Of a stretch of 64,000 nt of DNA, positions 1 through 12,600 are shown in pieces. The stretch comes from Icerya purchasi (lineage: Eukaryota; Arthropoda; Insecta; Hemiptera; Monophlebidae). Location: assembly GCA_039619475.1 (NCBI GenBank), contig CM077115.1:183612106-183676105 (forward strand), read 5' to 3'. The notes below the pieces were generated by a model that saw only the letters and a list, made by a program, of their open reading frames with translations, was not told the DNA's origin and did not search any database. The translations under genes were made by a program, and so were the position numbers. Positions within the stretch are counted from its first letter, which is position 1. The number at the start of each line of letters is the position of its first letter.

Positions 1-290
1 TCTCCTTTTTGACCATCTTCCAGCATCCCATTCTATACTTGTTACTCTTATTTCTCCTTTTTTCTTTTGCGTCCGTTTCGCCAAGGATAACTGTTCGCTC
101 AGGAATCATCAACTCAAAACTTTCCTCAGTTCGAATTTTATTCCATTTTTCCTTCATGCTACATAGCTATATCATTATGGAAGGAAGCCTACAAACTGGT
201 CGTCAACCCAGTTCGTGCACTGTTAATTTTTCATGTTGTTGGGTCAAGGCCGCTGGCGCGCCCAGGGTAGGAAAAAAAAAAAAAAAAAAG
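1..290 (+). mobile_element. 3' end of an RNase H-type LINE with poly(A)
   Basis: C-rich, T-rich 3' sequence ending in a 3'UTR with GGGTCAAGGCCGCTGGCGCG and an A run at about 271-289. The 3'UTR motif matches the one at 48255-48280 (GGATCAATGCCGCCGGCGCG), so both are 3' ends of one LINE family. The 5' part lies outside the window or was never copied. Confidence 0.6.
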
Positions 291-359
291 AAAAGCAATA
301 AATGGATAAGAAGTGATGAAGAGATTTGCAGAATATTTATCAGATATTTTTCGTCATCA

Positions 360-663
360 TAAAACTAATGCAGATGACGCTATAGAGATGCAGAAGTAGA
401 AAATTACTTGCAGGCTCCACATGAAATGTCCTTTCCGATGATGAAACCAGTATCTCCCATGGAAGTAAATAAATATATACAAAGACATTTAAGTGGCTTT
501 TGGATACGATTTAATTACATCAAAAATAATCAAGCTCAAAATAAAACAACATCGGATTATCAGTTTGGTTTTAGGGAGCAACCACACCATGAGGAACAAA
601 TACACAGAGTTGTTGATGTGATACATCAAATTTCGAGGAATAAAAAATTTTGTCGGACCTGTG

Positions 664-742
<79 letters not shown>

Positions 743-1450
743 TTGTGTGATTTTTCCGAACCAACCAACACAGCAACAGCTATGTTCGCAGACGACACTA
801 CGATACTGTCTACGCACTGTGATGTCGCATCAGCATCGAAGCAGCTACAATCGCTCACTTACAATTAGTCGTTTTGGAAAAATGGTATAAATCTTGGAAA
901 ACTAAAGTTAACAAATCCACACGCGTACAGGTGATACTTCGATGAAAGTGGATAGAATAGTCCGGTGATAAAGTTAAATGAAAAAACAATTCTAATTTTG
1001 AATAGTGTAAAATATCTCGGCTTACCTCAGGATCAAAGACTTACATGGAAAAATCGTATAGATGCCGAACGGAAACAGACAAATTTTAAATTTCGCAATA
1101 TCTATTGGCTACTTGGTTAAAAGAAAATGCTATAGATCGAAAGTAATGTATTAAATAATTTTAATACCTATACGGTGTTACGGAATTTCACTTTGGGAGC
1201 AAATCAAATGTAGCGGTCGTTCAATTGAAGATCCTACACTCGATAGCTGGTGCGCCGTAATATGCAACGACGAGATACACAAAGATTTGCAAATACCGAC
1301 AGTTGGAGTCCGAGACAGTTCAACCATAGGTACGTAGAACGGCTATGAAATCACAGTAATCAGTTGGCACACATTCTCGTTAAAAAGATGGCGCCCGATT
1401 TAGAAGACTAAAACGGTCGAATATAATTAATTAAATATCTATATTAACGA
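360..1450 (+). mobile_element. Degenerate Jockey-type LINE, internally deleted
   Basis: Relics of Jockey reverse transcriptase in several frames: Q-F-G-F-R...E-Q-x-H-R-V-V near 560-620 and M-F-A-D-D-T-T-I-L (RT active-site box) near 780-810. Further on come V-K-Y-L-G-L...R-L-T-W-K near 1005-1055 and C-terminal residues to about 1440. Roughly 150-200 codons expected between the first two motifs are missing and a (TA)n tract stands there. Many stops; not functional. Confidence 0.75.
665..742. repeat. (TA)n microsatellite
   Basis: Almost pure TA/AT dinucleotide run of about 75 nt. It lies inside the Jockey relic at the point where its RT core is absent. Confidence 0.97.
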
Positions 1451-1473
1451 GGAATGACGACTATTGGGAAGTA

Positions 1474-2766
1474 CGAGGGTGGTTCAAATATAAACCGGAA
1501 TTTCGTCATAAAAATTTTTATTTTATACTTACAGTGCTCATATTTTTTACAATTTTTCAAGATAACCCCCCTCGCACGCTACGCACTTTTTCCACCTCTC
1601 CGGCAATTTTTTTATTCCTTTTTCGTAAAAATCTCGCGGCTTGTCACATAGCCATTTGCGCACGAACGATTCCACCTCATCGTTGCTGTCGAAACGTTGT
1701 CCACCAAGTGCTTCTTTCAACGGGCCAAACAAATAATAATCACAAGGCGACAAATCTGGACTGTAAGGAGGATGTTCAAGTGTTTCCCAGCCCAATTCGG
1801 CCAATGTCTCCATCGTGAGCCGAGCGGTATGTGGCCTGGCGTTGTTTTGAAGCAGTATCGCACTACGGATCGGAATTTCGCGCCTTTTTGTTCGATAGGC
1901 CGGTTTGACTGTGTTTTTTAGGAGGTTACTGTAATACTGCGCCGTCACAGTACGTTGTTCAGTTAGGAAATCGACTGCGATCACTCCCTTCATGTCCCAA
2001 AACACGGTACACAACACCTTCCCAGCTGACTGTGTAACCTTCGCTTTGACTGGCGCTCCTTCTTTTTTCTTCCGCCACTCCATAGACGAGCGTTTACTCT
2101 CCGGCGTATAGTAGTGTACCCAAGTTTCGTCCGTGGTGAATATTCGCCGCAATAAATTCTCTCCTTCCTCTTCATACCGCTGCAGGAGACGCGTACAAAC
2201 TTCCCAACGAGTGAATTTCTGTTCAAAATTCAGAAGTCTTGGCACCCATCTGGCTGCAATTTTGCGATAACCTAGCCGATCATGAATTATTGTCTCAATA
2301 CTACCTATGCTGATGCCCAATTCGTCGGTCATATCGCGTACACGACGCGTCGGTCAGCCAAAATGAGTTGTTCGATGGCTTTGACGTGTTCATCTGTAAC
2401 GCTGGTTTTTGGGCGCCGCGCATGTGGTATGTTTGACACCACTTCACGTCCTTTTCGAAACGCGGAACACCACTCGTACACTTGAGTTTTGGAGAGACAC
2501 TCATCCCCGAACTGTTCGCGTAATTTTCGGTAAATTTCCACGGATTTTACGTCGTCTTTGACTAAAAAACGAATAATGATGCGTTGCGCAACAGACACTG
2601 GTACTTCTTTTTCACTCATGGCTCTAACTACACTAAAAAGTGACGTTACGCGGTTCTAATTGCTCTACATAACAAACCGGTCTAATTGCCAGTGCAACCA
2701 CTTTTTCCACAATAAATTTTTCGCGCGTTTATTTAAAAATTCCGGTTTATATTTGAACCACCCTCG
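1474..2766 (-). mobile_element. mariner-family DNA transposon 1 (1293 bp)
   Basis: Perfect 30-nt terminal inverted repeats at 1474-1503 and 2737-2766, beginning CGAGGGTGGTTCAAATATAA and bounded on both sides by TA, the target duplication of Tc1/mariner elements. The length of about 1.3 kb is typical. It carries one transposase gene on the - strand. Identical inverted repeats indicate a fairly recent insertion, although the transposase is damaged. It lies upstream of exon 1 of the P4HA-like gene. Confidence 0.96.
1547..2619 (-). pseudogene. mariner transposase, one frameshift and a lost catalytic Asp
   Basis: Mariner D,D34D transposase read from an ATG at 2619. The N-terminal helix-turn-helix half (2619 to about 2335) has S-K-T-Q-V-Y-E-W-C-S-A-F-R-K-G-R and is separated from the rest by a missing base near 2335. 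The C-terminal half (to 1547) contains TTDETWVHY (first catalytic Asp), LLQNNARPHTA and YSPDLSPCDYYLF (third Asp). In active relatives the second motif reads H-D-N-A-R-P-H; here Asp is Asn, so the enzyme should be dead even without the frameshift. Spacing from that Asn to the last Asp is the expected 34. Confidence 0.93.
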
Positions 2767-2768
2767 TA

Positions 2769-3420
2769 TTCCATGAATTTACGTTTGAATAGATTCTTAA
2801 CACCGTCGCTTATTGTTTAATTTGGACAGATTGCGTGTAATTAAGAAAAAAAAAAAGACTTTTTAAAATTGTTTGAAAGGATAAATTAATTAGCTGCAGG
2901 CCCTGGGATACCTTTGGCCACACCTTTATTGAATTCAAATCGTTTTATTTGTAAGCGGGTAAATAATCTATTAAATAGTATTTTTAAATAATTTGGTTTT
3001 TATTTATGTCTTAATCTGAAAAAAAATTAAATTAAAAACGCCTTTAAATTGAAATATTAAATATCAAAAGAACAGATGTTAATAATAAATATAACAAAGT
3101 ATATATTAACATCAGATCGAGGCAGTTCTCGCATATGAGTAAACACAAAATGTGCTACTGTTAACATCAGATTCCGTTTGTTTAAACAAATTTGACGCCG
3201 TACGGTAAATAGTGTATCAATCGAACAGTCTAGTAAAAAAGGTTCATACAAACGGTTTGGTAACTGATGTAATTCTTAAACTGTGGCATAAAAAAAACAA
3301 AACAATGCTGCATCGGTAAAGATTACAATTATGCGTTTATATATATGTATACATATCTACACACATACATACATACATACATATATATATATATAATTAA
3401 ACGGAAGCGAAGCGTTTTTA
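2769..3420. other. Upstream region of the P4HA-like gene, no gene seen
   Basis: AT-rich sequence between mariner 1 and exon 1. It holds a short ATAC/TA microsatellite at about 3340-3396 just before the putative start codon. I see no convincing TATA or initiator arrangement. Confidence 0.6.
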
Positions 3421-3665
3421 ATGAAATGTGCGTTTGTTTTTTTTTGTAGAAATCTTAGCATAATTTTTATTTTCTTGTTTGATCTTAGATACATAAAAAG
3501 TGCTGTACTTGTTCAGCTACTGTCTGTTTTATTTCTGAAACAAAGCGATGCAGGCGAGGAATGGTTTAATAGAAATGTCAAGTCAGTTACAGTAAAATAC
3601 GACGTAATTAACATACTAAACTTATTTATACGGAACGAAGAAAACCGGTTAAACAATATCAGAGA
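3421..3665 (+). CDS. P4HA-like exon 1: signal segment and start of P4Ha_N domain
   Basis: Open from an ATG at 3421 to a consensus donor (GTAAGT) at 3666. The frame would stop three bases later, as expected of intron sequence. The first ~40 residues are strongly hydrophobic and may be a signal peptide. Residues ~57-81 (ending EENRLNNIR) resemble the helical start of the P4Ha N-terminal domain (family pattern: E-x-x-L, then YIxAEExRLxxI). The exon ends in phase 2, which fits exon 2 exactly. The start is uncertain: AG dinucleotides inside the ORF could be acceptors for an upstream signal-peptide exon, and I see no clear promoter. Confidence 0.62.
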
Positions 3666-6600
3666 GTAAGTATTATGTGTGCGCTATTTGTAGGACAAGG
3701 TTTTAAATTTAGGTTCTTTTATTCGTAAAATTTCAAATACAACTTTATCTGCTCTTTCACTAAATTTTTTTTTGATTTTTGAATTAATAGGTCAGTTCAA
3801 GTTTACAATTTAACCGGAAAAAAGTACGTATTATGTAAAATTGTTTTTTATCAAAATTTAATAATTATCAGTGAATTGGTCACATTAAAATCATGCTTAT
3901 CTGTTATTTTCGTTTCGTTCTTTTTAAATTACCATCAGAAGTGTTCTGAAAGGGTTTTGAAGGGGTGTAAAATTTATGTGCGCCGTATATAAATATTAGA
4001 TTTTTTTTTTTTAATTTTTCAACTCAGTATTATCACATTTGTACTATTTAAATTCTTTCCCATCATAAAACTTTAGAAGGATAGTATTTATTGTGTAATC
4101 TATTAAAAGGATAAAATTTAAAGTTAATACTGTCTATAATAAATCTTTTGGTCGAAACCGAAATTTCGTCGAAAGTCGAAAAAAGCTAAAACCCAAACTG
4201 ATAGCAAAACTTTGATGTACTCCAAAATTCTTTAAAAATCCTGACTGAAAAAATTAATTTTTGCCTGACATCTTTCCATATCTCTCTATTCTGGCACGTA
4301 CCTAATTACTTTTTTTATGTTTTGTCTTTATATACTGAGCCAGTTATGGAGCCAGAAATTTATCAAGACCTCTCTCACCAGACCTACACCACTCTGTATT
4401 CCTCGGTGCTTATACGTTTTGTTTACATTGAGGTTTATCTAACGTGAGATATTTAAAACGTTTTCTTACTTACAAGGGAAGTACGAGCGTTGTCAGGCGC
4501 CGATTTTGGTGAAATTTTGATATGTTGTAGAGTATAAAAAAATATTAGACACGTGTTTTTTTTTTAACGGCCCATATGAAGTTTTAAGGGGGTGAAAACC
4601 ACCCCTAAAGTTCACCTCCGAAAATCGTTTTTCCTAAATATCTCGTCTTCAACTCTATATTTCTTTATGAGGCAAAGTGGAAATTATTTCTCGTGAAACG
4701 GACAAGTAATCCACAGTGATTTAAGCCGTGGAGTTACATCCCCTATTTTCTAAGGGGTGAAAACGCCTTTGTTTATTCATAATTATGGAATAAAAAATTA
4801 AGGATGATCATTTAACTTAAAAGGTGGACCGATGTTCTTGTTTAACGTGAAAGTTATTTGTTGGCTTTTTGTGCAATTTATCTTGATTTTCCACTTTTTA
4901 TAGAAATTTTATTTAGGTGTTTTTGCATGAGCGCAGACACGTATACTTGGTTTTCATGTGAGACTAAATACAAGTATCATCTGTAAATGTTCCCACAACC
5001 GTTGAGTTTATAGTAGATATATCCGCAGTATATATAGAATATAGGAGCGGTCCCAATATGCTTCCTTGCAGAACAGATGCCCTTATTATAAATTTATCTG
5101 ACAATGTTAAATTAATTTTAATTCGAAATAATCTATTTGTCAGATAAGACTCGAGTACTGAATAGACATTATTGTTAATGCTACCTTTAAGTTTAAATAG
5201 GAGGTCCTCTATCAAATGCTTTCTCCACGTCCAGGAAAACCGCATTACAATACTGCGTCCTTTCAAATGTCGCCGATATACGGTCTACTATTCAGTGAAT
5301 CTGCTGAATCGTGGAGTGCTTAGTACGGAATCCAAATTGATGATTCGGAATTAATTTATTGTTTGTTACCGATCTCAGTATTCAACCCTTTAGTAACATT
5401 TCGAATATCTTAGATAGAACGTTCAGTAAGCTTATGGGCCTGTAAGAAGAGGGCTTGGCTAATTTTTTATCGGGTTTAGGTATCATCAGAATAATAGGTT
5501 CTTTCCACGCATCAGGATAATAACGTAATACCGAGTTATATATATAGGTTAACTTAAAAAATACCTTTAGGTGCTAACCTTCTTAGTATTTTACCTGTTA
5601 TTTCATCTTTGCCAGGAGCTTTTCTTGGCCGTAACTGGACAATCTTCCTTTGTACCTCCCTTGGAGTTATATATCTTGTGGGTAGTGTTAACTGTGTCGG
5701 CGCTTTTAAGAGCTGTTGGACTATAAAACTGATCATATTCAAGTCGTCATATGGTTGAAAGGTATTATTGTACATATATTCAGCGAAAGTTGCAGCTCTA
5801 TCCTTTTCTTTTTTGCCCACTCTCCGTTGCATTTTCTTAACGGTACTTGCCTTGGCTGTTTCTTTAGGCATGACTTAGTTACCGACCATACTGATAAATC
5901 TTCGGAGTTTAATGAAAAAAGAGCTGAGTGTATTTATTGTTGTTATACTGAATGACAGACTGTCGTAGTTGACTGTGAAGATAATTACATTCCTGTCGTA
6001 ATGATGGTACTCTATTATGCTGCCACCTACGTCTTGCTTTTTGTGTAACTTGTATTAATTTTCTAATTTCAATGGATACGTTAGGAGTGTGATTCTGATG
6101 AAAATTAGATTTATAGTATGTAGTGGCAGATCTACAAGCTTCATGAACGTTACTAACAAATGCTTCTGCGGCACTATTTAAATTCTCTTTCATTTTTAAC
6201 ACCGTATGTTTAATGTTGCACTTAATTCTATGCTATCTGCAAATTTTGACGAGTTTGTACTTTTAATGACTAATGGTTGTTTATAATCATTATAGGTAGG
6301 TTCAACACCAAAACATGCTAAGACTGGTATATGATCTGAATTCAACTCTGGTACTGCTTTACAGCTAGTTTTGATCTTTTATCTATTTTTTTGATGAAAA
6401 AATCTAAAACATTTGGTATGCAATTTCTGTGTGCTGGCCGGTAAGTTGAGCTATCGGGTGAAATCACATTTAAATCCCTTTGTTTAACTAGGTTAAAAAT
6501 CATTCTTCCCCTAGAATTTGTTCTACTGCAATTCCATGCATTGTGTTTGGCATTGTCTGCTACCCAATCCTTTGATTATTGCTTTTAGTCTTTCTTTGGG

Positions 6601-9600
6601 TAACATAATGTTGGGGTGGTAATACATAGCAGCCACGGTGTAATCAGAATGAGCTATATTTAAATTAACCGCTATAATTTGGTATCCAAACGTAGCTTCA
6701 TTATAATTTTTAACATGAGTTAAGCTGGATCTAACTAAGATTGCTACACCTCCATGAGCTCTTTGATCAGGGTGCGTGACACAATAGATATCGTAGCCCC
6801 TGATATTAAAACTATTTGTGTAAATTAAGTGCGTCTCAGTAATGAGTGCAACGTCAATTCTGCTCATCTTAAGAAATAATTCAAGTTCGTATTTTTTGTT
6901 ATTTAATCCATTACAGTTCCATAACATGATGGCTAATGAGCTACTCGTAGGTATATTAGTACTCATACTGCGAGTTTATCTAATAGTTTATTTGGAATTG
7001 TAAACAATGGTGTGATGATTTGAAATCGTTAATTAGCTTGTCTAATGTTCCGGTTAATTGAGACGAAAATTGTTCCATGAGTTTTAGAGTACTGTGATTA
7101 TCAGCGTTGGCTACATTATAAAGCGTATTTTTAGCTTCACGCATATTTCCAGAATTACTCATTCGATCTGTCCAGCTTGAGTTAGTTACCTTGCAGTCAT
7201 TATTTAGAGGAGGAAAATCTTGGTAGTGGTATGCGTAATTTCTGTTTATAGTTTTGTTTAAGGACTGAGATCGATATTGAATTAAGCGTTTGTGCTCTGG
7301 GCACCTTCTATAATTAGCGGGGTGATCCCCATGACATATTGCACAGATTGGTTTCGAGTTCATAGTTTGATTACATTTTTTGGTATCATGTTTATTGCCG
7401 CATTTTACACATCTGAACGGCAAATTATAATAATTTTGTGAATGACCGTATAACTGACATCTTTTGCACTGAATTATTCGCTTATTCGATTTCATTTCTT
7501 GCACTTCTACCTTGGTATATAGTAGTGTGCTTAATAAAAATATATTTTCATTTTGAGGTGACAGGTAGAGATCGATATAGTGTATAGGTTGCTTTTTATT
7601 TTAGGGTGTATAATATTCATAATATTTTGAATTTTGAATTCTTTATTCTCGATTTATTTTTTTATTCCTTTCGTACCTTCTCTAGTAAGTAGTCACTCGA
7701 TCGTCTACGGTGCTAGCCCCACCGACGAAGAAACGAAACCATAACCACGTGAGTTCTGTACGTCCACGTCGTGCAGGGTGGAAATTTCCCCTTCGGCGGG
7801 CTTAGCGCTAACGAGGAAAGCTAAATCAGAACTCACATAGCTGATACGAAAACGGAGGAGGGCCCTCTGGCCGAAAGAGTTCCTTCTAGCAAATACCGTT
7901 AAGTTTTTCTGCACAACAACAGCAGACTATCAGCAGCTCGCTCGTGACGCAAGTGTCCCAGTCGGAATAATGTTAGTCATTCCAGAGCAAATAGGCGAGT
8001 ATCCGGCGCCTTAAAACCGGGTCCATTCGGCTAAGGGAGTAAACCCTAACAGAAAATCCTGCAGAAGACAACGGGAAACCACTGCAGTATCCATCCCAAG
8101 AAAATAATCACTATGCAGGACAAAACCAAAACAATGGCCCCGAGTTTCCGGCGCTGCTCAGCAGCAGGGGTGCGAAGAATACCCGGAAGTAAAACTAGTG
8201 CTGCAGATGTGATTAATATAGGTACTTGGAACATACGAACCTTATATGAACCCGGAAAACTTGCAAATGTAATTCAGGAGGCGCAGACTTAAGATCCATA
8301 TACTCGGCCTAAGCGAAGTAAGATGGCCTGGAACTGGGAAAATCATATCTGATGATGTGGCTGTATATTTCTCAGGTGATAGAGATGGAAAACACCAGCG
8401 TGGGGTTGCCATAATGATTGACAAAATATGGTGCAATAGTGTTACTGCCTTAATACCATACTCTGATCGCGTACTATTGCTACGGCTTAAAGCACACCCA
8501 GTAGATATCAACATCATACAAGTTTATGCACCTACCTCTGAAGCACCAGAAGACGAACTGGAACTTTTTTATATGGACATAGAAACGGTATTTAAGAACT
8601 GTAAGAAGCACGAGGCTACATATCTAATAGAAGATCTCAATGCAAAAGTAGGGAATACAGTAACAAACAAAGTAACTGGGTCTTTCGGATTAGGTAGAAG
8701 AAATGACAGGGGAGATACCCTGGTGCAATTTTGCCAACAAAAGGAACTAACAATTACTAACACGTACTTCAAACTGCCACCTAGAAGGCTATATACCTGG
8801 AAATCGCCAAATGATACGATAGGAAAAATAATTCGAAATCAAATAGATTATATAATAGTAAACGCGCGCTTTAGAAATAGTATAATGGCAGTTAAGACTA
8901 TGCCCAGTGCTGACGCAAAAACGGATCATAATCTGCTGAAAGCTACAACACGAATAAAAGTAAAAAGAATTAAGAAGAGGCAAATGACAGGTATAGACCT
9001 ACAGTTACTAGAAAATCGAGAAATTCAGGCAAAAGTGGAGGAAGAAGTTAACTACAAAATGCAAGACATACGTGACACAGATGAAATAGAGAATAGGTGG
9101 AAACAAATAAAATGTGCAATTAACACTGCCACTAAGAAATACTTAACGAGGAAGAGAAACAGAAACCATAAAAAATGGATGACATTGGAAATATTAGAAC
9201 TAATGGAACATAGGAGGAATAACAAAAAGAATCCAGTCAAATATAAAGAAATTGATAAAGCCATTCGGAAAGAGATAGCACAGGCAAAGGATAATTGGCT
9301 AGGAGCAAGATACAAGGAGATCGAAGAATACCAAAGCAAGCATGATGAATTTAATGTGCATAAAAAAATAAGAGAAATAACACACAGTCGTAAAAAGAGA
9401 CATATAACTGTTCTTAAGACGAATAGTGGCGAAATTATCACTGAACCAACTGCAAAGGTAAAAATCTGGGAAGAGTATATAAAAAATCTCTTTAACGATC
9501 AAGAAGAGGAACTAGTCCGACAAGAAATAACAGATACGTTGTTAATTTTAGAATCGGAGGTAGAAACTGCAATAAAGCAAGCCAAGGCAAGAAAAGCGGT

Positions 9601-12600
9601 AGGACCCGATAGCATACAAGTGGAACTTCTGAAAATGCTGGGACCCGCAGCAATCAGAAAAATGACAAAATTCTTCAACTCTATCTACACTAGCCAAAAA
9701 ATACCGCAAGAGTGGCTAGAATCCAGATTTATTGCCCTACCGAAAACCTCAAATGCATCGAAGTGCGATGACCATAGGCTGATAAGCCTTATGAGCCATG
9801 TCTTAAAAGTATTCTTACGCATAATCCATAGAAGAATAGTAAAAAAATGTGAAGAAAACATAAGGTGGAATCAGTTTGGATTCCGCAATGGCATGGGAAC
9901 ACGGGAAGCATTGTTTTGCATGCAAATGCTAATACAAAAATCTCTTGATTTCCAAAAACCAGTCTACATCTGTTATATTGATTTCAATAAGGCATTCGAC
10001 AGAGTACAGCATGCAATATTAATGAAAGCTTTAGAAAGCGTAGGTATAGACGACGCAGATTTAAAAATACTACAATCCCTTTACAGAAATCAGCTCGCAA
10101 CAGTGCAAATAGACGACCAACTGACTGGAACAATACCAATACGGAGAGGAGTCAGACAAGGCTGTGTGCTGTCACCGGTGTTATTTAACTTATACTCGGA
10201 GATGATATTTTCACAGGCTTTAGAAGGACGGGACAAGGGAATAAAAATTGGAGGAGAAAACATTGCAGTGATACGCTTTGCAGATGATACTGCACTACTG
10301 GCAGATAACATAGAAGATCTGCAGGAGCTGCTGGATTCAGTTGCCCTGGAAAGTAATAAAATAGGGCTCAGTATAAACATTCAAAAAACTAAATTTATGA
10401 TAGCCTCCAGACAAGCAATTACAAATAAAAAGCTTGTCCTAAATGGTAGAGAAATTGAACGGGTGCGGAAGTACAAGTACCTAGGTTGCTGGATAACAGA
10501 AGATAATGACCCTAACACAGAAATAAGAACGCGCATCGAAATGGCCCGAGAAGTATTTATGAAGATGAAAAATGTATTATGCGATAGAAGATTAAAATTG
10601 GAGATTAAGAAAAAGATATTAAGATGTTATGTGTGGTCTGTGCTCTTATACGGTTGCGAAACCTGGACACTAAAAGCATATACGGAAAACCGCATCTCGT
10701 CATTTGAAATGTGGTGCTACCGCCGGATTTGGAGGATACCATGGACCAGAAAGATGAAGAATGCGGAGGTGCTACGATTAATGAAGACGGATTTAGTATT
10801 AATGAATATAATTAAGGAACGGAAAACAAAATTCCTTGGACATTTCATGAGAGGACCAACTTATGATCTACTGCAGATAATAATGATGGGGACGATAGAA
10901 GGGAAAAGAGGACGAGGAAGAAGAAGGATTTCTTGGCTTCAAAATATCAAGGCGTGGACTGGAGTCACAAATGTACAACAATTATTCCAGGCTGCAAGAG
11001 ACCGGGACTCATTCCGCCAGTTGGTACGGACGATGAATGGTGATTAAGCTATACCCGAATCGGGTCGCACGAAGAAGAAGAAGATCAGTGGTAGGATGCA
11101 AATTTCTAAGTACTACCCGAAAAGGTTTATCCTCCGATAACTGATATGTAAAATAATGATAATTTTTCGATTTTAATAACTTGATTGTTTTGCGATAACT
11201 ATTACTATTTTCTAGAGTAATGGTGACACCCGTTTTAGTCGATTTTAAAGAAAATTTTATATCCGCATCGGATAACAGATCATTTGTTAACGTTTTGATA
11301 TCTTTAATATTTTTGACTAGTACTGGTGGAACCATATGTTTTGTTTTATTAATATTATTAATTATATTACTATTTGACATAGTTATTTTGTTTAGTAGCG
11401 CTCACTGTACTATTCCGCAATCAGCTTTATTATTTTCTACATTAACGAGATTTTTTCCAGCCGATGTTGGATTATTTAGTTCCCCATTAGGGGGCGTCAT
11501 TTATATATTCTTCGTCATCGTCAGTAGATAAGAACCGAAATATGTTACGTTTAGGTTTAGACGAATCTACTGAAGAACTGGAATAATTAGCGGAAGAACT
11601 GTATGGTCGCGATCTTTTGGAATATGGTACTACTTTCCATTGATTATTCTCAGATGTACGTACTCGTACGGGGGAGATAGGATGAGCTGTTTGCTCAACA
11701 CTGTGATCAGTACGGCGATCTGACTCTGCTAACTTGTTATCTGATGATTTCGCGTCGTTAGAGCGAAGTGTAGGTCTGCGTTGTGACGGCGGCGATCTTA
11801 TCATAGTAATACCATGTATCGCTACCGTCAAGCGTGCCGTGCGAATCGGTGTTAGCGAGCAACGAAAGTACGAGTATATACGAATACGAACACGTTATCA
11901 GCGAAATGATTAAATAGTCTTACCGGATTATTCGGAAACAGCGTTTGTTCACGATCAATTTAACTAATAACTTGAACACGAAACAAAGAACTTACACACA
12001 TCTAATAAGATAGAAAAAAAAAAAAAAAAAAGAATAATAATTTTTACGTCTCGATAAAGTTTGTTGATTAAAATTCTAATAAAAAACAAAATTCTATATT
12101 TATTACCAATGTTTTCCATACTCATAGAAAACGAGCGATTCTGTTGTTATACACTCATTACATTATTTTGAATTATCCGACCCTAATAAATATTAATATT
12201 GCTTAAGAATAATTTGATTATCCTTACACATATTCTACTGTATAAGACATATTATTTTTTATCGAGTACAATTACCTTTTACTTTATACTGTATTATTAT
12301 TCAATTTTTATGGTAAATATTGAAGTAGGAATTTTTTTTTTTTTTCATAAATGAACTTATCTTTCGGTACGGTATATTTGTGCTTTTAGCGTTATATTTT
12401 AATTTCCCACCAAGGATGCCAAATAAAACGTTACTGTTTGCTTGTTTATGCCCACCAGGATGACAAGCACGAGGTTTCTATTCTCGTAGATTCAATTACT
12501 TAAATTTTTATTTTTAGGTTTATTTGTTTGTGTTCATGATTAAATTATCTGATTGAATTTTAAACAATGTATTTTATAATCCTTTACATCTATCTTTCGG

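Noticed and set aside
9..362. 117-codon open frame at the window start
   Set aside because: It runs through LINE 3'UTR and a poly(A) tract translated as poly-Lys; no protein motif.
626..890. Several overlapping open frames across the TA tract
   Set aside because: Poly Ile-Tyr translation of a microsatellite on both strands.
8242..8517. Minus-strand open frames opposite the RTE (8242-10380)
   Set aside because: Antisense shadows of the RTE ORF with no motifs of their own.
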